64,000 nucleotides of DNA from Candidatus Acidiferrales bacterium (lineage in GTDB: Bacteria > Bacteroidota > Ignavibacteria > Kryptoniales > JAKASW01). Below are positions 17,322 through 25,377 of the stretch, one piece after another. Location of the stretch: NCBI GenBank assembly GCA_035515795.1, contig DATJAY010000011.1, forward strand, positions 62,001-126,000, written 5' to 3'. The translations under genes were made by a program, and so were the position numbers. The notes under the pieces are model-generated. The model saw nothing but the letters and a program-made list of their open reading frames with translations, had not been told where the DNA came from and searched no databases. Within the stretch, counting starts at the first letter, position 1, and every line of letters begins with the position of its first letter.

Positions 17322-18611
17322 ATGAGAAAGTCGATGTGTTTGCCGGTATTAATGTTATTGATCCTTACCATGCCCGCACTTGGCCAGTGGCTGAAGATTG
17401 ATACCGTGACATCTGGAGTTTACGATGATCATTCACCACAAGTTGACCACGGCGGAATTGGGGGAACTTCGTTTTTTGATCCAACGTTCGGATGGGTAAT
17501 CTTTGAAAGAAACCAAGGCCATGGAAATTCCATAGCCGCAATCAGGTATTGGAGCAGCCGTGAGGCATGGGATTCATCTGCCACGACAATATCCCCTGCA
17601 TCTCTGGATACAGAGCAGGAATCTCCCGACGTTTGTTCGTTGTCGACATATGAAGGAGGAAATTACGTTACAACTACCCTGGCGGCATGGCAGAAGAAAC
17701 TAAGTGGAATTTGGAATATATGGTACTGCATATCGGACAACGACAGCGCCGGTTGGTCTCAACCACAAGCACTTACTTCAGATTCACTGAGCAACAGGAG
17801 TGTGAAGATTCGGACTTTGTCGGGCTCGGAACTTATAGCAATGTGGAGAAAGAGCAATGCCGTTCTCTACTCAATATTTGATGGAGAACATCTGACAAGA
17901 CCCGAAACTCTGGTTGTGTCCAATTTTGATTCCGTTGAATATGACGTAAGCAAGAATAACAAATTCGTTTGGACGACTTTGGATTCTGCCACGGGTAAGG
18001 TTTGTCTCGCGACAGGTAAGATAACATCTGTCGTGCCACCGTCAATGCTTTGTGGAGACACAATAAGATTTGACGGAAATATTCGTGACGTAGCCTCGAT
18101 GTACGACTGGTACAATCCGTTTTTCACATTTGATGTTGAATCATTAGGCATTTCAAAGGCACATTTTCTGTCTTGCGACCCTTGGTCAGATTCCTGGACC
18201 ACCGACTCAATTAACAATTTTAGTTATGATGTGTCAACAGTCCATCCCTCTTACTTTGGTCCTTTTTCCGGTCCCGGTGAGTTCTGGATCTGGGAAACGC
18301 AAACATCAAAAGATACTTCTATTGTATTTACCGTCCATGATACAGCAAGTACGTTTGCAAGTGGACACAATCCATCGATGGGGATACTTTTTTTATGTGA
18401 TTCCATCGTTGCAGAAACGACTTGGAATTTTACCTCCAGCGTCGCTGTTTGGGAATCCGTGTCCGGAGGATACTCACACATCTGTGGGAGAGCTTTTCTT
18501 TTCTCCATAATTGATGAAGGGGTGAAACCACGTACCGAAATACACGAATTTAACTTGTCCCAAAACTATCCTAAAGGATACGTTACCAATGATGCCGAAT
18601 TGAGGGCTTGA
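17322..18611 (+). CDS. secreted protein whose T9SS sorting domain is cut off by the mobile element
   Basis: The signal peptide is MRKSMCLPVLMLLILTMPALGQ, with a leader GCTAGGAGGAAGTC like those of the two preceding paralogs. The body of about 380 residues includes WKSNAVLYSIFDGEHL-like strands. The end reads EIHEFNLSQNYPKGY...: the expected NYPNPFNPST motif stops after NYP, exactly at the junction with the recombinase-bearing element, and a frame of element DNA supplies the last dozen or so residues. The protein would be exported to the periplasm but lacks the signal for T9SS passage, so it is probably non-functional in its original role. Confidence 0.8.
   Translation: MRKSMCLPVLMLLILTMPALGQWLKIDTVTSGVYDDHSPQVDHGGIGGTSFFDPTFGWVIFERNQGHGNSIAAIRYWSSREAWDSSATTISPASLDTEQESPDVCSLSTYEGGNYVTTTLAAWQKKLSGIWNIWYCISDNDSAGWSQPQALTSDSLSNRSVKIRTLSGSELIAMWRKSNAVLYSIFDGEHLTRPETLVVSNFDSVEYDVSKNNKFVWTTLDSATGKVCLATGKITSVVPPSMLCGDTIRFDGNIRDVASMYDWYNPFFTFDVESLGISKAHFLSCDPWSDSWTTDSINNFSYDVSTVHPSYFGPFSGPGEFWIWETQTSKDTSIVFTVHDTASTFASGHNPSMGILFLCDSIVAETTWNFTSSVAVWESVSGGYSHICGRAFLFSIIDEGVKPRTEIHEFNLSQNYPKGYVTNDAELRA
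18561..18586. other. left attachment junction of the integrated element (attL candidate)
   Basis: Host T9SS coding sequence (CAAAACTATCC for QNYP) changes to element sequence after about 18574. Imperfect dyad TATCCT-AA-AGGATA spans 18567-18580. The recombinase gene ends inside it (stop 18566-18568), as is usual for serine integrases that lie against their att site. The core may be CCTAA, shared with the lost host codons. The matching right end (a sorting-domain remainder beginning NPFNPS) was not found in the window. Confidence 0.7.
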
Positions 18612-20062
18612 GGAAGCGTAGATAAATGAATGGAAACCTCGTCAGAGGATACGATTATCTTTTCAGTGATAGTTTCAACGATTATTCTTTTCTCGTTGAA
18701 GGTCATATCCTTCCAGTGGCTTTGTAGGTCCTTCGCTTCATACACCACTTCGTCCCGGGAAATCTTCTCTATTTTTATAAAATCAATTTCCGCTTGAATC
18801 TTCGGTATTTCATCGGCTATTGATTTAGCACGTTCTTCCAGGGGACGGTAATGGGAGCCGACCGCCTCTTGGCTCATCGTATGGTCAAGGTACAATCTCA
18901 CAATTTGGTTCATTTCTTCCCTCAGCCTTTTCGATTCATCTTCGAGGGATTTCAAAAGCTTCTCTTTTTCCTTCATTGCCTCATCGGTTTTTTCAAAATA
19001 TTCCTTTATGTCTTTTTCCGAGAACACGAAAGATTTGAGCTGCTCTTGAAAGATGGTTTCAAGGTCGTCGATATTGATCCGATTCTTGCATTTCTTGCAG
19101 GTATAGCTCTTTGATTTGGATGGTACTTTCATCCTTTCCCCGCAAACACAAGAGATGAATCCGGTGAAAAGGTACAAGGATGGTTTTGATTTCGGGACGA
19201 CCTTCTTTTGCTGCTCGTCGAGGATGCGGTTGCATTCATCCCATATTTCTGGGGAGACAATGGGTTCGACTTCGGTATATATCCATTCCGTTTCGGGCTT
19301 GAACTCCCATTTATTACCTTTCCCCAAGGTATGGGTGTAATTGGCACGGTACTGACCTTTCGCGCTCGGATCGCGGAGGATGCGCTTCACCGTTGCATGG
19401 GTGAACTTCTTCCCGACACGGGTACGGTATCCGCGGTTATTGAGTTCTCTTGCAACGACCTTGATTCTTCTTTTCTCGATGAAAAGGTCATAAACGAGTT
19501 TCCGGATGGGGGCCCACTTGGAATCTATGACAAGCTTATTTTCGACCCATTGGTATCCTAAGGGGGAGGCACCTCCTAATCGCTTGCCAAGCTTTGCCCT
19601 GATAGGCACAGATGCCGCAACCCTGTCGGCAATTTCTTCTCTTTCCCATTGAGCCATGGCGGCGATCATGGTATAGAAAAACCTTCCCGATGGTGAAGAG
19701 GTGTCAATTGATTCCTGCAAGGATATGAGATCAGCATCGTGGTCACGGAAAAAGTCCGCGAACTCAAGAAGTTCCTTAGTGTTCCGGGCAAGGCGGGCCA
19801 ATTTGGAAAATATCAACCCCGTTACATGTCCCGACTTGATGTCGCTTAGCATTCTCTGTGCTTCGGGATGCTCTTTGACTGATTTACCCGACACCGCTTC
19901 AAGATGGTACACCTCAAGGACATTCCAGCCTTTGGAATCGGCATAATATCGGGCACGTTTCTCGTGATGTTCGGGGCTTTCGCCTTTAGCCTGGTCCTCG
20001 GTTGAGACCCGAATCCAGATTCCGACGTTCTTTGCTTGGCCATTTGATTTTCCATTGTTCAT
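18566..20062 (-). CDS. large serine recombinase (site-specific integrase)
   Basis: The resolvase-type catalytic domain begins GIWIRVSTEDQAKGES, with S20 as the likely nucleophile, and SKLARLARNTKELLEF is typical. It is followed by a recombinase domain (GGASPLGYQWVEN, RDPSAKGQYRANYTHTLGKG), a zinc ribbon (CVCGERM ... CKKCKN) and a coiled coil (about 360-450). At 498 aa it is of ordinary length for this class. It probably catalyses integration and excision of the element that begins at its own stop codon. The last six residues (VTYPLG) are encoded across the junction dyad. Confidence 0.92.
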   Translation of the reverse strand: MNNGKSNGQAKNVGIWIRVSTEDQAKGESPEHHEKRARYYADSKGWNVLEVYHLEAVSGKSVKEHPEAQRMLSDIKSGHVTGLIFSKLARLARNTKELLEFADFFRDHDADLISLQESIDTSSPSGRFFYTMIAAMAQWEREEIADRVAASVPIRAKLGKRLGGASPLGYQWVENKLVIDSKWAPIRKLVYDLFIEKRRIKVVARELNNRGYRTRVGKKFTHATVKRILRDPSAKGQYRANYTHTLGKGNKWEFKPETEWIYTEVEPIVSPEIWDECNRILDEQQKKVVPKSKPSLYLFTGFISCVCGERMKVPSKSKSYTCKKCKNRINIDDLETIFQEQLKSFVFSEKDIKEYFEKTDEAMKEKEKLLKSLEDESKRLREEMNQIVRLYLDHTMSQEAVGSHYRPLEERAKSIADEIPKIQAEIDFIKIEKISRDEVVYEAKDLQSHWKDMTFNEKRIIVETITEKIIVSSDEVSIHLSTLPQALNSASLVTYPLG

Positions 20063-20135
20063 TTCATATCCCTCCAGAAGAAGTTACGGAAAAATATAGA
20101 GACCAATTTTGACCGATACAAGTATCAAAAATGGA

Positions 20136-20232
20136 GGTTGCCGCTTTAGCAGAATTTGCCCATCTTATTATGTTCACCAACCACTTGATAAGATGGATAC
20201 CAGCTCATTAAAAGAAAGGAAGTTGAATTGCC
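20136..20232 (+). promoter_or_regulatory. conserved element leader, copy 1
   Basis: Conserved blocks: TTGCCGCTTTAGCAG, AATTTGCCCATCTTA, a block near ACTTGATAAGATGGAT, CCAGCTCATTAAAAGAAAGGA. The blocks align with the leaders at 21758 and 23344 and more loosely at 29205. It sits directly before the macrodomain-like gene and ends in its ribosome site. Probably a shared promoter/operator or RNA leader. Confidence 0.65.
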
Positions 20233-20661
20233 ATGAACATTTCAAGTGATAATATTACTGAGTTGCAAGCGAACGAGATATTTGTTTTCGGTTCCAATGA
20301 GGGTGGACGGCACGGAAAAGGTGCGGCAAAAACTGCTTTCAAGTGGGGAGCAGTTTACGGACGAGCAAGCGGGTTGCAAGGACAGACCTATGCCATCCCT
20401 ACCATGAACGCGAACATTACGAGAAAGCTTTCAATTCGTGAAGTGAACCAGTATGTTGAGAGGTTCTATGAATTTGCCAAGAAGCACCCGGAATTGAAAT
20501 TTCTCGTGACTGAGATCGGATGTGGTCTCGCTGGATTTACACCGAGTGAGATCGCACCGTTATTTGAGAATTGCAGCGGATTGGAGAACGTTTATCTTCC
20601 TCGCAGTTTCTGGAATATTATTATGCCATTGCCGAATCAGAAAGAGGAGACTAAAGGATAA
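20233..20661 (+). CDS. A1S_2505-like phage/element protein (macrodomain-like)
   Basis: Its 142 residues start with ELQANEIFVFGSNEGGRHG, then KGAAKTAFKWGAVYGRASG and QTYAIPTMN, ending in an EIGCGLAGFTPSEIAPLF segment. This is the layout of the 'A1S_2505' phage non-structural family, which resembles a macrodomain (ADP-ribose-type ligand site: GSN...GRHGKGAA; GCGLAG). It may bind or process a nucleotide or ADP-ribose derivative. The activity is unknown. It is the first gene inside the element and carries the shared leader. Confidence 0.72.
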   Translation: MNISSDNITELQANEIFVFGSNEGGRHGKGAAKTAFKWGAVYGRASGLQGQTYAIPTMNANITRKLSIREVNQYVERFYEFAKKHPELKFLVTEIGCGLAGFTPSEIAPLFENCSGLENVYLPRSFWNIIMPLPNQKEETKG

Positions 20662-20700
20662 ATATTTTCGGATCGGAGCGTTATTGAATACGCCTTCTCG

Positions 20701-20729
20701 CCAGCCTTGACCAAACGGCTGGTTTTTGT
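20701..20729 (+). terminator. rho-independent terminator
   Basis: CCAGCC-loop-GGCTGG followed by TTTTTGTTTT, 40 bp after the stop codon of the macrodomain-like gene. Confidence 0.85.
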
Positions 20730-20927
20730 TTTGGCTGTTTCCAATCTCACATCAAGAAATTCAGACAGTTGCTTCCTAATTTGTTGGACCGGTTTACTTT
20801 CAAAAAGTTGACATAGGTGTCTTGAGTTGCTATCGTGGGTATGGTAAATTGAAATAAAGGCCATAATATTTGGCATGCATATATGAGTAAAAATTCTATA
20901 ACCAAACCTATAAAAGGAGGAACGGAA

Positions 20928-21122
20928 ATGACCACCAACATTGACGTTCACGATCTGCCGGAGGAAAAAGTCAATATTATCCAGAAGATCGTGGAACTCT
21001 TCCGCCGAGATGAGGAAACAAAGCGAGAGAAAGATGAAGGACCGGAGAATATCGATTTCCTGAGCAAGCCGATGGGCAAGATCAAGGGTACGCTTAGCCG
21101 AAAGGAAATGTATGACTTCTGA
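20928..21122 (+). CDS. antitoxin of a PIN-toxin pair
   Basis: The ATG at 20928 is chosen because AGGAGGA lies 7-8 nt upstream; a longer in-frame start at 20883 lacks this. The 64-residue product (MTTNIDVHDLPEEKVNIIQ, ... PMGKIKGTLSRKEMYDF) has the charged, two-part build of small antitoxins: an N-terminal DNA-binding or dimer part and a C-terminal toxin-binding tail with the frequently seen G-x-I-K-G-x-L-S/T-R-x-E-x-Y-D pattern. The stop overlaps the toxin start by 11 nt, so translation is coupled. Confidence 0.8.
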   Translation: MTTNIDVHDLPEEKVNIIQKIVELFRRDEETKREKDEGPENIDFLSKPMGKIKGTLSRKEMYDF

Positions 21123-21567
21123 AACTGCTCTACTCGACACAAACGTTCTTATCTATGCCGCAAACGACAGCTCGCCATTCCATAAAGCAGCGGTCGCACT
21201 TCGGGACAAAGGGTTGAGGGGAGAATTATCGCTTTGCATTACACCTCAGGTGCTTCACGAATTCTATGCCAACGTGACGAACCCGAAACAAATAGAATCT
21301 CCGTTTACCCAGGCAGAAGCGAGGCTCGAAATGGAGAAGTATTTTCATTCGGGAAGGATATTGAAAATACATCCTCAGCTGGATACCGAACTCACTGTCT
21401 TGGATTTCCTCAAGCGATACAACGTCGTTCGCCAAGAAATCTATGACCTGCAAATCGTAGCTACCATGCTTTCCAATGGCATAAGACGGATATACACCTA
21501 CAACGCAGACGACTTTTCAAAGTACCCTGACATTGAAGTTCTAACCCCCGACGCAGTACTTGGATAG
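21112..21567 (+). CDS. PIN-domain toxin (VapC-like RNase)
   Basis: Its 151 residues have the PIN-domain acidic signature: ALLDTNVLIYAAND (first Asp of the metal site), then a central Glu in VLHEFYANVTNP, and ETYDLQIVATML-type (here EIYDLQIVATML) plus YTYNADDFSKYPDIEVLTP near the end. Such toxins cleave tRNA or rRNA when freed from the antitoxin. The gene overlaps the antitoxin gene by 11 nt. It probably stabilises the mobile element. A terminator follows. Confidence 0.87.
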   Translation: MTSETALLDTNVLIYAANDSSPFHKAAVALRDKGLRGELSLCITPQVLHEFYANVTNPKQIESPFTQAEARLEMEKYFHSGRILKIHPQLDTELTVLDFLKRYNVVRQEIYDLQIVATMLSNGIRRIYTYNADDFSKYPDIEVLTPDAVLG

Positions 21568-21577
21568 TACGTTCTGA

Positions 21578-21605
21578 CCAGCCTAACCAACAGGCTGGTT
21601 TTTAT
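21578..21605 (+). terminator. rho-independent terminator
   Basis: CCAGCCT-aaccaac-AGGCTGG followed by TTTTTATT, 10 bp after the PIN toxin. The stem resembles that of the terminator at 20701. Confidence 0.87.
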
Positions 21606-21757
21606 TCGTCTCACCCCCCAATCTCATTCAACCAATCCAATCAATTTCCCTCATGATGTTCCATCTTGCTCGCTGCTGTGCCAGCTTATTAGATCCAACA
21701 AAACACAAGACTAACTAGCTATTCACGATTTGCCAAGAGCAAAGCGGCGGATAAGCG

Positions 21758-21849
21758 AGTTGTCACTTTCGTAAAATTCGCCCACCTTACGTGCCCTTAT
21801 CTCACTTGGTACGATGGACTTCAGTTCATCAAAAAAAGGAGATAAGATT
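21758..21849 (+). promoter_or_regulatory. conserved element leader, copy 2
   Basis: TTGTCACTTTCGTAA, ATTCGCCCACCTTACGT, ATCTCACTTGGTACGATGGA, CAGTTCATCAAAAAAAGGAG. It is nearly collinear with the leader at 23344, as are the two downstream paralogous genes. The preceding gap (21606-21757) has nothing recognised. Confidence 0.7.
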
Positions 21850-22563
21850 ATGGGAATTACTATCCATTACGCCGGTAAGGCAAAGAGCCTCGCCGCAATC
21901 GGCGAACTCATAAATGCAATGACAGGACGGGCAAGGATCATGGGCTGGCGAACATCGCTGGTCAACCGTGATGTCATCGGGAGGTTCTACCCTAACTGGG
22001 GAATCGGCTACGGATTCATCCCGTCGGAGGACATGATCAAGGAGAGCAAGATCGAATTCTTCCCGAACATGGTTTCATCCGACTGTAACGGCTATTTCAG
22101 GATCATCGACACGCCGTTCGCAGAGAGCTACCGTGAGGCGTTCAGGAAGGGACGATACCCGACATTCAAGATTGACACCCACGTCAAAGGGATAATTCTC
22201 TATCCTCACGAAAAGTGCGAACCCTTGGAGTTCGTGTTCGACCTGAATTCACTTGAGCTTGCGAGCTATCAAATCGCTGACGACAAACCAGGAGTCATAT
22301 ATGGTTACAACTCATGCTGGTCGAAGACTCAGTGTGCCGGATTCAAGACCCACGTCTTGGTCTGCGAGACAATCAGACTTGCCGAGAAGTATGTCGATTT
22401 CTCTAAGATCAAGGACGAAGCCGAGTACTACCACACCAGAGACCTTCTGGTCGGAATCAAGAACTTCAACGAACTGAAGTTCAGCATCAGGAACTTCGGA
22501 AAACTTCTCAACGATGTCGCTAAGAAGCACGGATTGTCGGCCAAATCGGGAGACGAGATATGA
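21850..22563 (+). CDS. element protein of unknown function, paralog A
   Basis: The ATG at 21850 follows AAAGGAGATAAGATT. The 237-residue product begins GITIHYAGKAKSLAAIGEL and is paralogous over its whole length to the gene at 23438. Conserved parts are F-Y-P-x-W-G, IEFFP.MVS....GYFRIID, FKIDTHVKGIILYPHEKCEPLEFVFDL, CWSKTQCAGFKTHVLVC and VDFSKIKDEAEYYHTRDL. No domain recognised. The invariant Cys and His residues (H in DTHVKG and YPHEKC; C and H in TQCAGFKTH) could bind metal. It carries the shared leader. Confidence 0.7.
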   Translation: MGITIHYAGKAKSLAAIGELINAMTGRARIMGWRTSLVNRDVIGRFYPNWGIGYGFIPSEDMIKESKIEFFPNMVSSDCNGYFRIIDTPFAESYREAFRKGRYPTFKIDTHVKGIILYPHEKCEPLEFVFDLNSLELASYQIADDKPGVIYGYNSCWSKTQCAGFKTHVLVCETIRLAEKYVDFSKIKDEAEYYHTRDLLVGIKNFNELKFSIRNFGKLLNDVAKKHGLSAKSGDEI

Positions 22564-22571
22564 TGGTATAT

Positions 22572-22600
22572 AGCCTTACCGATTGGTAAGGCTTTTAATT
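22572..22600 (+). terminator. rho-independent terminator
   Basis: AGCCTTACC-gatt-GGTAAGGCT followed by TTTAATTT, just after paralog A. Confidence 0.85.
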
Positions 22601-22771
22601 TGAAAACGAATGATCTTTCATTACGATTGTCTCGCAATAACGTAACAGGAATCCATCATTGCTTTGTTCTCGCTCAGACGTGTCACTCCGCTCGACACTC
22701 AAGGAAAGTTCACAGATTTGTTCGATAGCCGGTGAGATATGTTTTGGGGAGGATATACCATTTCAAAAATA

Positions 22772-22803
22772 AAAACCTGAATGAATGGTGTCATTCAGGT
22801 TTT
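22772..22803 (-). terminator. terminator of the radC-like gene
   Basis: Stem AAAACCTGAATGA/TCATTCAGGTTTT. On the minus strand it is followed by TTTTTATTTTTG and starts at the RadC stop codon, so it serves that gene. The stretch 22601-22771 shows nothing else. Confidence 0.85.
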
Positions 22804-23261
22804 CAGATTAGTCCCCGCTCTTTGAAGCTCATGTAACCGCACCCATCGGAAACAACAAGATGGTCACGGAGTTCAATGTCGAGAATCTTTCCTGCATCCT
22901 TCAACTGTTTGGTTATATCGATATCTTCCCGTGACGGTTCTAAATTTCCTGACGGGTGGTTGTGCGCAACGATAACCGAGTCGGCATTCACCATGATCGC
23001 CATCTTGAAGACCTCTCTTGGATGGACGAGCGAAGCGTTGAGGATTCCGATGGAGATCGTGTGGATCGCGATGAGCTTATTCGCTGTACTGAGGTAGAGT
23101 CCGACAAGGTGTTCCCGGTCGGCACCCTTCAGATACTCGGTCGCAATCCCTGCGGCATCTTCAGGCTTCCTGATTATTTTCTCTTGCACCGGAACATTCT
23201 TTTCCCGAATGAGCATCACTTTGTAGAGCGGAGTCTGGCAGATAAGTTTCACTTTTGCCAT
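22803..23261 (-). CDS. radC: RadC-like JAB/MPN domain protein
   Basis: Its 152 residues consist mostly of the JAB domain of RadC, with the metal motif HNHPSGNLEPSREDID (H100, H102, D113) and the following DHLVVSDGCGYMSFKERGLI that ends RadC proteins. It lacks the N-terminal helix-hairpin-helix of full RadC (about 220 aa), like the short forms found on plasmids and islands. The biochemical activity is unsettled. It is the only minus-strand gene between two copies of the leader-bearing paralogs. Confidence 0.88.
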   Translation of the reverse strand: MAKVKLICQTPLYKVMLIREKNVPVQEKIIRKPEDAAGIATEYLKGADREHLVGLYLSTANKLIAIHTISIGILNASLVHPREVFKMAIMVNADSVIVAHNHPSGNLEPSREDIDITKQLKDAGKILDIELRDHLVVSDGCGYMSFKERGLI

Positions 23262-23343
23262 GACTATATACCTTGGGGATTTGTTTGTGAAAGAACTATT
23301 CCCCTTAAGCGTAGGACATATCGAACATGAACATAAGGAGGGC

Positions 23344-23437
23344 GAATTTGCCGCTTCAGTAAGATTCGCCCACCTTACGTAGCACTATCTCACTCGTTAC
23401 ACTGGATTCCAGTTCACCAAAAGAAAGGAGATTGGAA
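23344..23437 (+). promoter_or_regulatory. conserved element leader, copy 3
   Basis: TTTGCCGCTTCAGTAAG, ATTCGCCCACCTTACGT, ATCTCACTCGTTACACTGGA, CCAGTTCACCAAAAGAAAGGAG. It shares long blocks with 21758-21849 and with 20136-20232. It ends with the ribosome site of paralog B. Confidence 0.7.
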
Positions 23438-24151
23438 ATGGGAATCAAGATTTTCTACGCAGGCAAGGCGAAAAGTCCTGAGTCGATCAGTGAACTCGTG
23501 AGGGCTTTGCTTGATCGGGCCACTGCCCTTCGTTGGCGATTAAAGCTGGTCGATGAAGACCTGAAAGGGAACTTCTATCCAAGTTGGGGAGAGATTTGCA
23601 GCCGCATCCCCACAGAGGAGGAAAAGGAAAGGTTTCACATCGAATTCTTCCCCGCCATGGTCTCTGCCAATTCCAACGGATATTACAGGATCATCGATTC
23701 GCCCTTTGCGAACCCGGTACGAGAATTCTTCAGGAGGGGAGAATATCCGCATTTCACTTTGGACACTCACGTCAAAGGAATAATCCTTTATCCTCACAAG
23801 AATTGTGATCCTCTGGATTTCGTCTTTGACCTAAAAACAAAGGAACTCTTCTGCTACGAATTCGACGAAAAATATCCCGATGTGATACACGGGTATCCTG
23901 CATGTAGCTGCAAGACACAGTTCGCCGGGTTCAAGAATCATGTCCTCGTCTGCAAGACGGTCAAGCTTGCCGAAAACTTCGTTGACTTTTCCCTGATTGA
24001 CGACGAGGCCTTGTACTATCACTCGAAGGATTTGTCAACCGGTTTGAAGAACTTCAATGAGAAACTGCAGGCGATACGGGAAGAAGTGAATCGAATGAAC
24101 GAGCGTGGTGGGCCATCCGGATGGGTGACCTTCGCAGGAGATGAGATCTGA
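23438..24151 (+). CDS. element protein of unknown function, paralog B
   Basis: The start is the ATG at 23438 (AAAGGAG upstream, and equivalent to the start of paralog A) rather than the in-frame TTG two codons before. The 237-residue product aligns with 21850-22563 end to end (MGIKIFYAGKAKSPESISE; NFYPSWGEI; IEFFPAMVSAN; LDTHVKGIILYPHKNCDPL; CKTQFAGFKNHVLVCK; VDFSLIDDEALYYHSKDL) and also ends AGDEI. No recognised domain. The pair with duplicated leaders shows a segmental duplication that left RadC between the copies. Confidence 0.7.
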   Translation: MGIKIFYAGKAKSPESISELVRALLDRATALRWRLKLVDEDLKGNFYPSWGEICSRIPTEEEKERFHIEFFPAMVSANSNGYYRIIDSPFANPVREFFRRGEYPHFTLDTHVKGIILYPHKNCDPLDFVFDLKTKELFCYEFDEKYPDVIHGYPACSCKTQFAGFKNHVLVCKTVKLAENFVDFSLIDDEALYYHSKDLSTGLKNFNEKLQAIREEVNRMNERGGPSGWVTFAGDEI

Positions 24152-24158
24152 TCACATT

Positions 24159-24183
24159 AGCCTCACCATGATGGTGGGGCTAT
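24159..24183 (+). terminator. likely terminator
   Basis: TAGCCTCACCAT-GATGGTGGGGCTA stem just after paralog B, followed by a short T-rich tail (TTACTTTG). Weaker than the other terminators. Confidence 0.6.
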
Positions 24184-24340
24184 TACTTTGAGGCTTGTTG
24201 CCAAGTTCAAAGACTCGATTCCTTTTTCAAACGACACTATATTGAAACAGTTTGTGATGCACTCTCGTTCATCTCAAGTGGACTTGATTTCATATAGCTG
24301 ATTTGTCCTTCATGGGTAAAAGAAATAGGTTTGGAGAAAA

Positions 24341-24436
24341 ATGGGCGACGTGGAAAGAGATAAGAAGAATAAAAACGTAATACAGTTTTACAGCCAGATT
24401 GGAAGTAAGAACGTAGTGGGTGATTATGGTAGTTAG
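24341..24436 (+). CDS. possible 31-residue small protein
   Basis: The ATG follows TTGGAGAAAA. The product, MGDVERDKKNKNVIQFYSQ plus 12 more residues, is hydrophilic. It precedes the zinc-ribbon/HEPN-like gene by 24 bp, so it could be a small partner or leader. No homology recognised. Otherwise 24184-24460 holds no gene. Confidence 0.3.
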   Translation: MGDVERDKKNKNVIQFYSQIGSKNVVGDYGS

Positions 24437-24460
24437 CCGCCATTTGCGGGAGGAATTCAT

Positions 24461-25243
24461 ATGATAGGAGACGCTGCGATCCCTTTCGTCCGAAGGAAAT
24501 CATCTACCTATGAGAATTTCTATGTCGATTGTCCGTACTGTGGCTTTCCCAACACCTTCAACCGTGCCACCGATTTCCAGTCATTCGAGCCGATCGCGCG
24601 GCTACAAGTGACCTGCCAGAAAGCAGATTGCGCGAAGTCCTTCTTCATCGGAGGTGATCTCGTCAACCCCGCTTGGCAAATGCTTATCGTTGACTGCCAC
24701 GCCCTCAAGTCCCAGAAACATTATGCTTACTGCATTCTCAACCTTGCTCAGGCGTTCGAGGTGTACTTGAGCCTGTTCTTGCGGGTCGAACTCCTGTATA
24801 AACCTTATGCTAAAGAGGGAACCCATGACCTGGACCACCTCAATCGCTTGTTTGAGCTCCTCTACTGCAAGACCAAAAAGTTTACCTTCAATCCACTATC
24901 AAACGTGTTTATGAACATGATCGTTGGCCCCCCGAACTTGAGAGACTTATCCGAAGCTGAAGTTTTTATTAACTGTCTTCCAAGCAAAACCACATGTCCC
25001 TCCGACGACTCAATCGGAACGCTGTCTGACAAAGCCCTTTCGCAACTCCTGGTCGATCTGAAGAACCCGTTTGTTATGACGTTCCGACACCAAGTTGTCC
25101 ACAAGCGAGCTTACCGTCCGACCCTCCAAGAAGTTGAATCGTCAATGGACGAAACGCAGCGTCTCCTTTACGGACTAGATCATAAGCTCGGGCTTTTAAA
25201 CGACGATCTTAATTACTATGTGGGACTCGCAAACGGGGGCTAA
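24461..25243 (+). CDS. zinc-ribbon protein with HEPN-like RxxxxH motif
   Basis: The start is the ATG at 24461 with GGGAGGA upstream. Residues 22-56 carry a treble-cysteine zinc ribbon (VDCPYCGFPNTFN ... VTCQKADCAKSFF). A helical region follows, with SQKHYAYCILNLAQAFEVYL early and FRHQVVHKRAY late (RHQVVH at 209-214). R-x4-H in a helical domain is the mark of HEPN ribonucleases used in toxin and defence systems. The assignment is by motif only. The neighbouring gene at 25378 may be a partner. Confidence 0.5.
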   Translation: MIGDAAIPFVRRKSSTYENFYVDCPYCGFPNTFNRATDFQSFEPIARLQVTCQKADCAKSFFIGGDLVNPAWQMLIVDCHALKSQKHYAYCILNLAQAFEVYLSLFLRVELLYKPYAKEGTHDLDHLNRLFELLYCKTKKFTFNPLSNVFMNMIVGPPNLRDLSEAEVFINCLPSKTTCPSDDSIGTLSDKALSQLLVDLKNPFVMTFRHQVVHKRAYRPTLQEVESSMDETQRLLYGLDHKLGLLNDDLNYYVGLANGG

Positions 25244-25377
25244 CATGCAGAAGAAAGACGCTCATCATTTCTATGTTTGGAGTTCGCTTCATGGCGCGCA
25301 CATTAGATGAAGAAGGAGAACGCCACGACTTTCTTCTGCAATACGTTCTACGCCATTTGCGCTGAGGGGTGAATAAT

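Noticed and set aside
20883-20927. Longer start for the antitoxin at 20883
   Set aside because: The ribosome site AGGAGGA is placed for the ATG at 20928 and would lie inside the longer frame.
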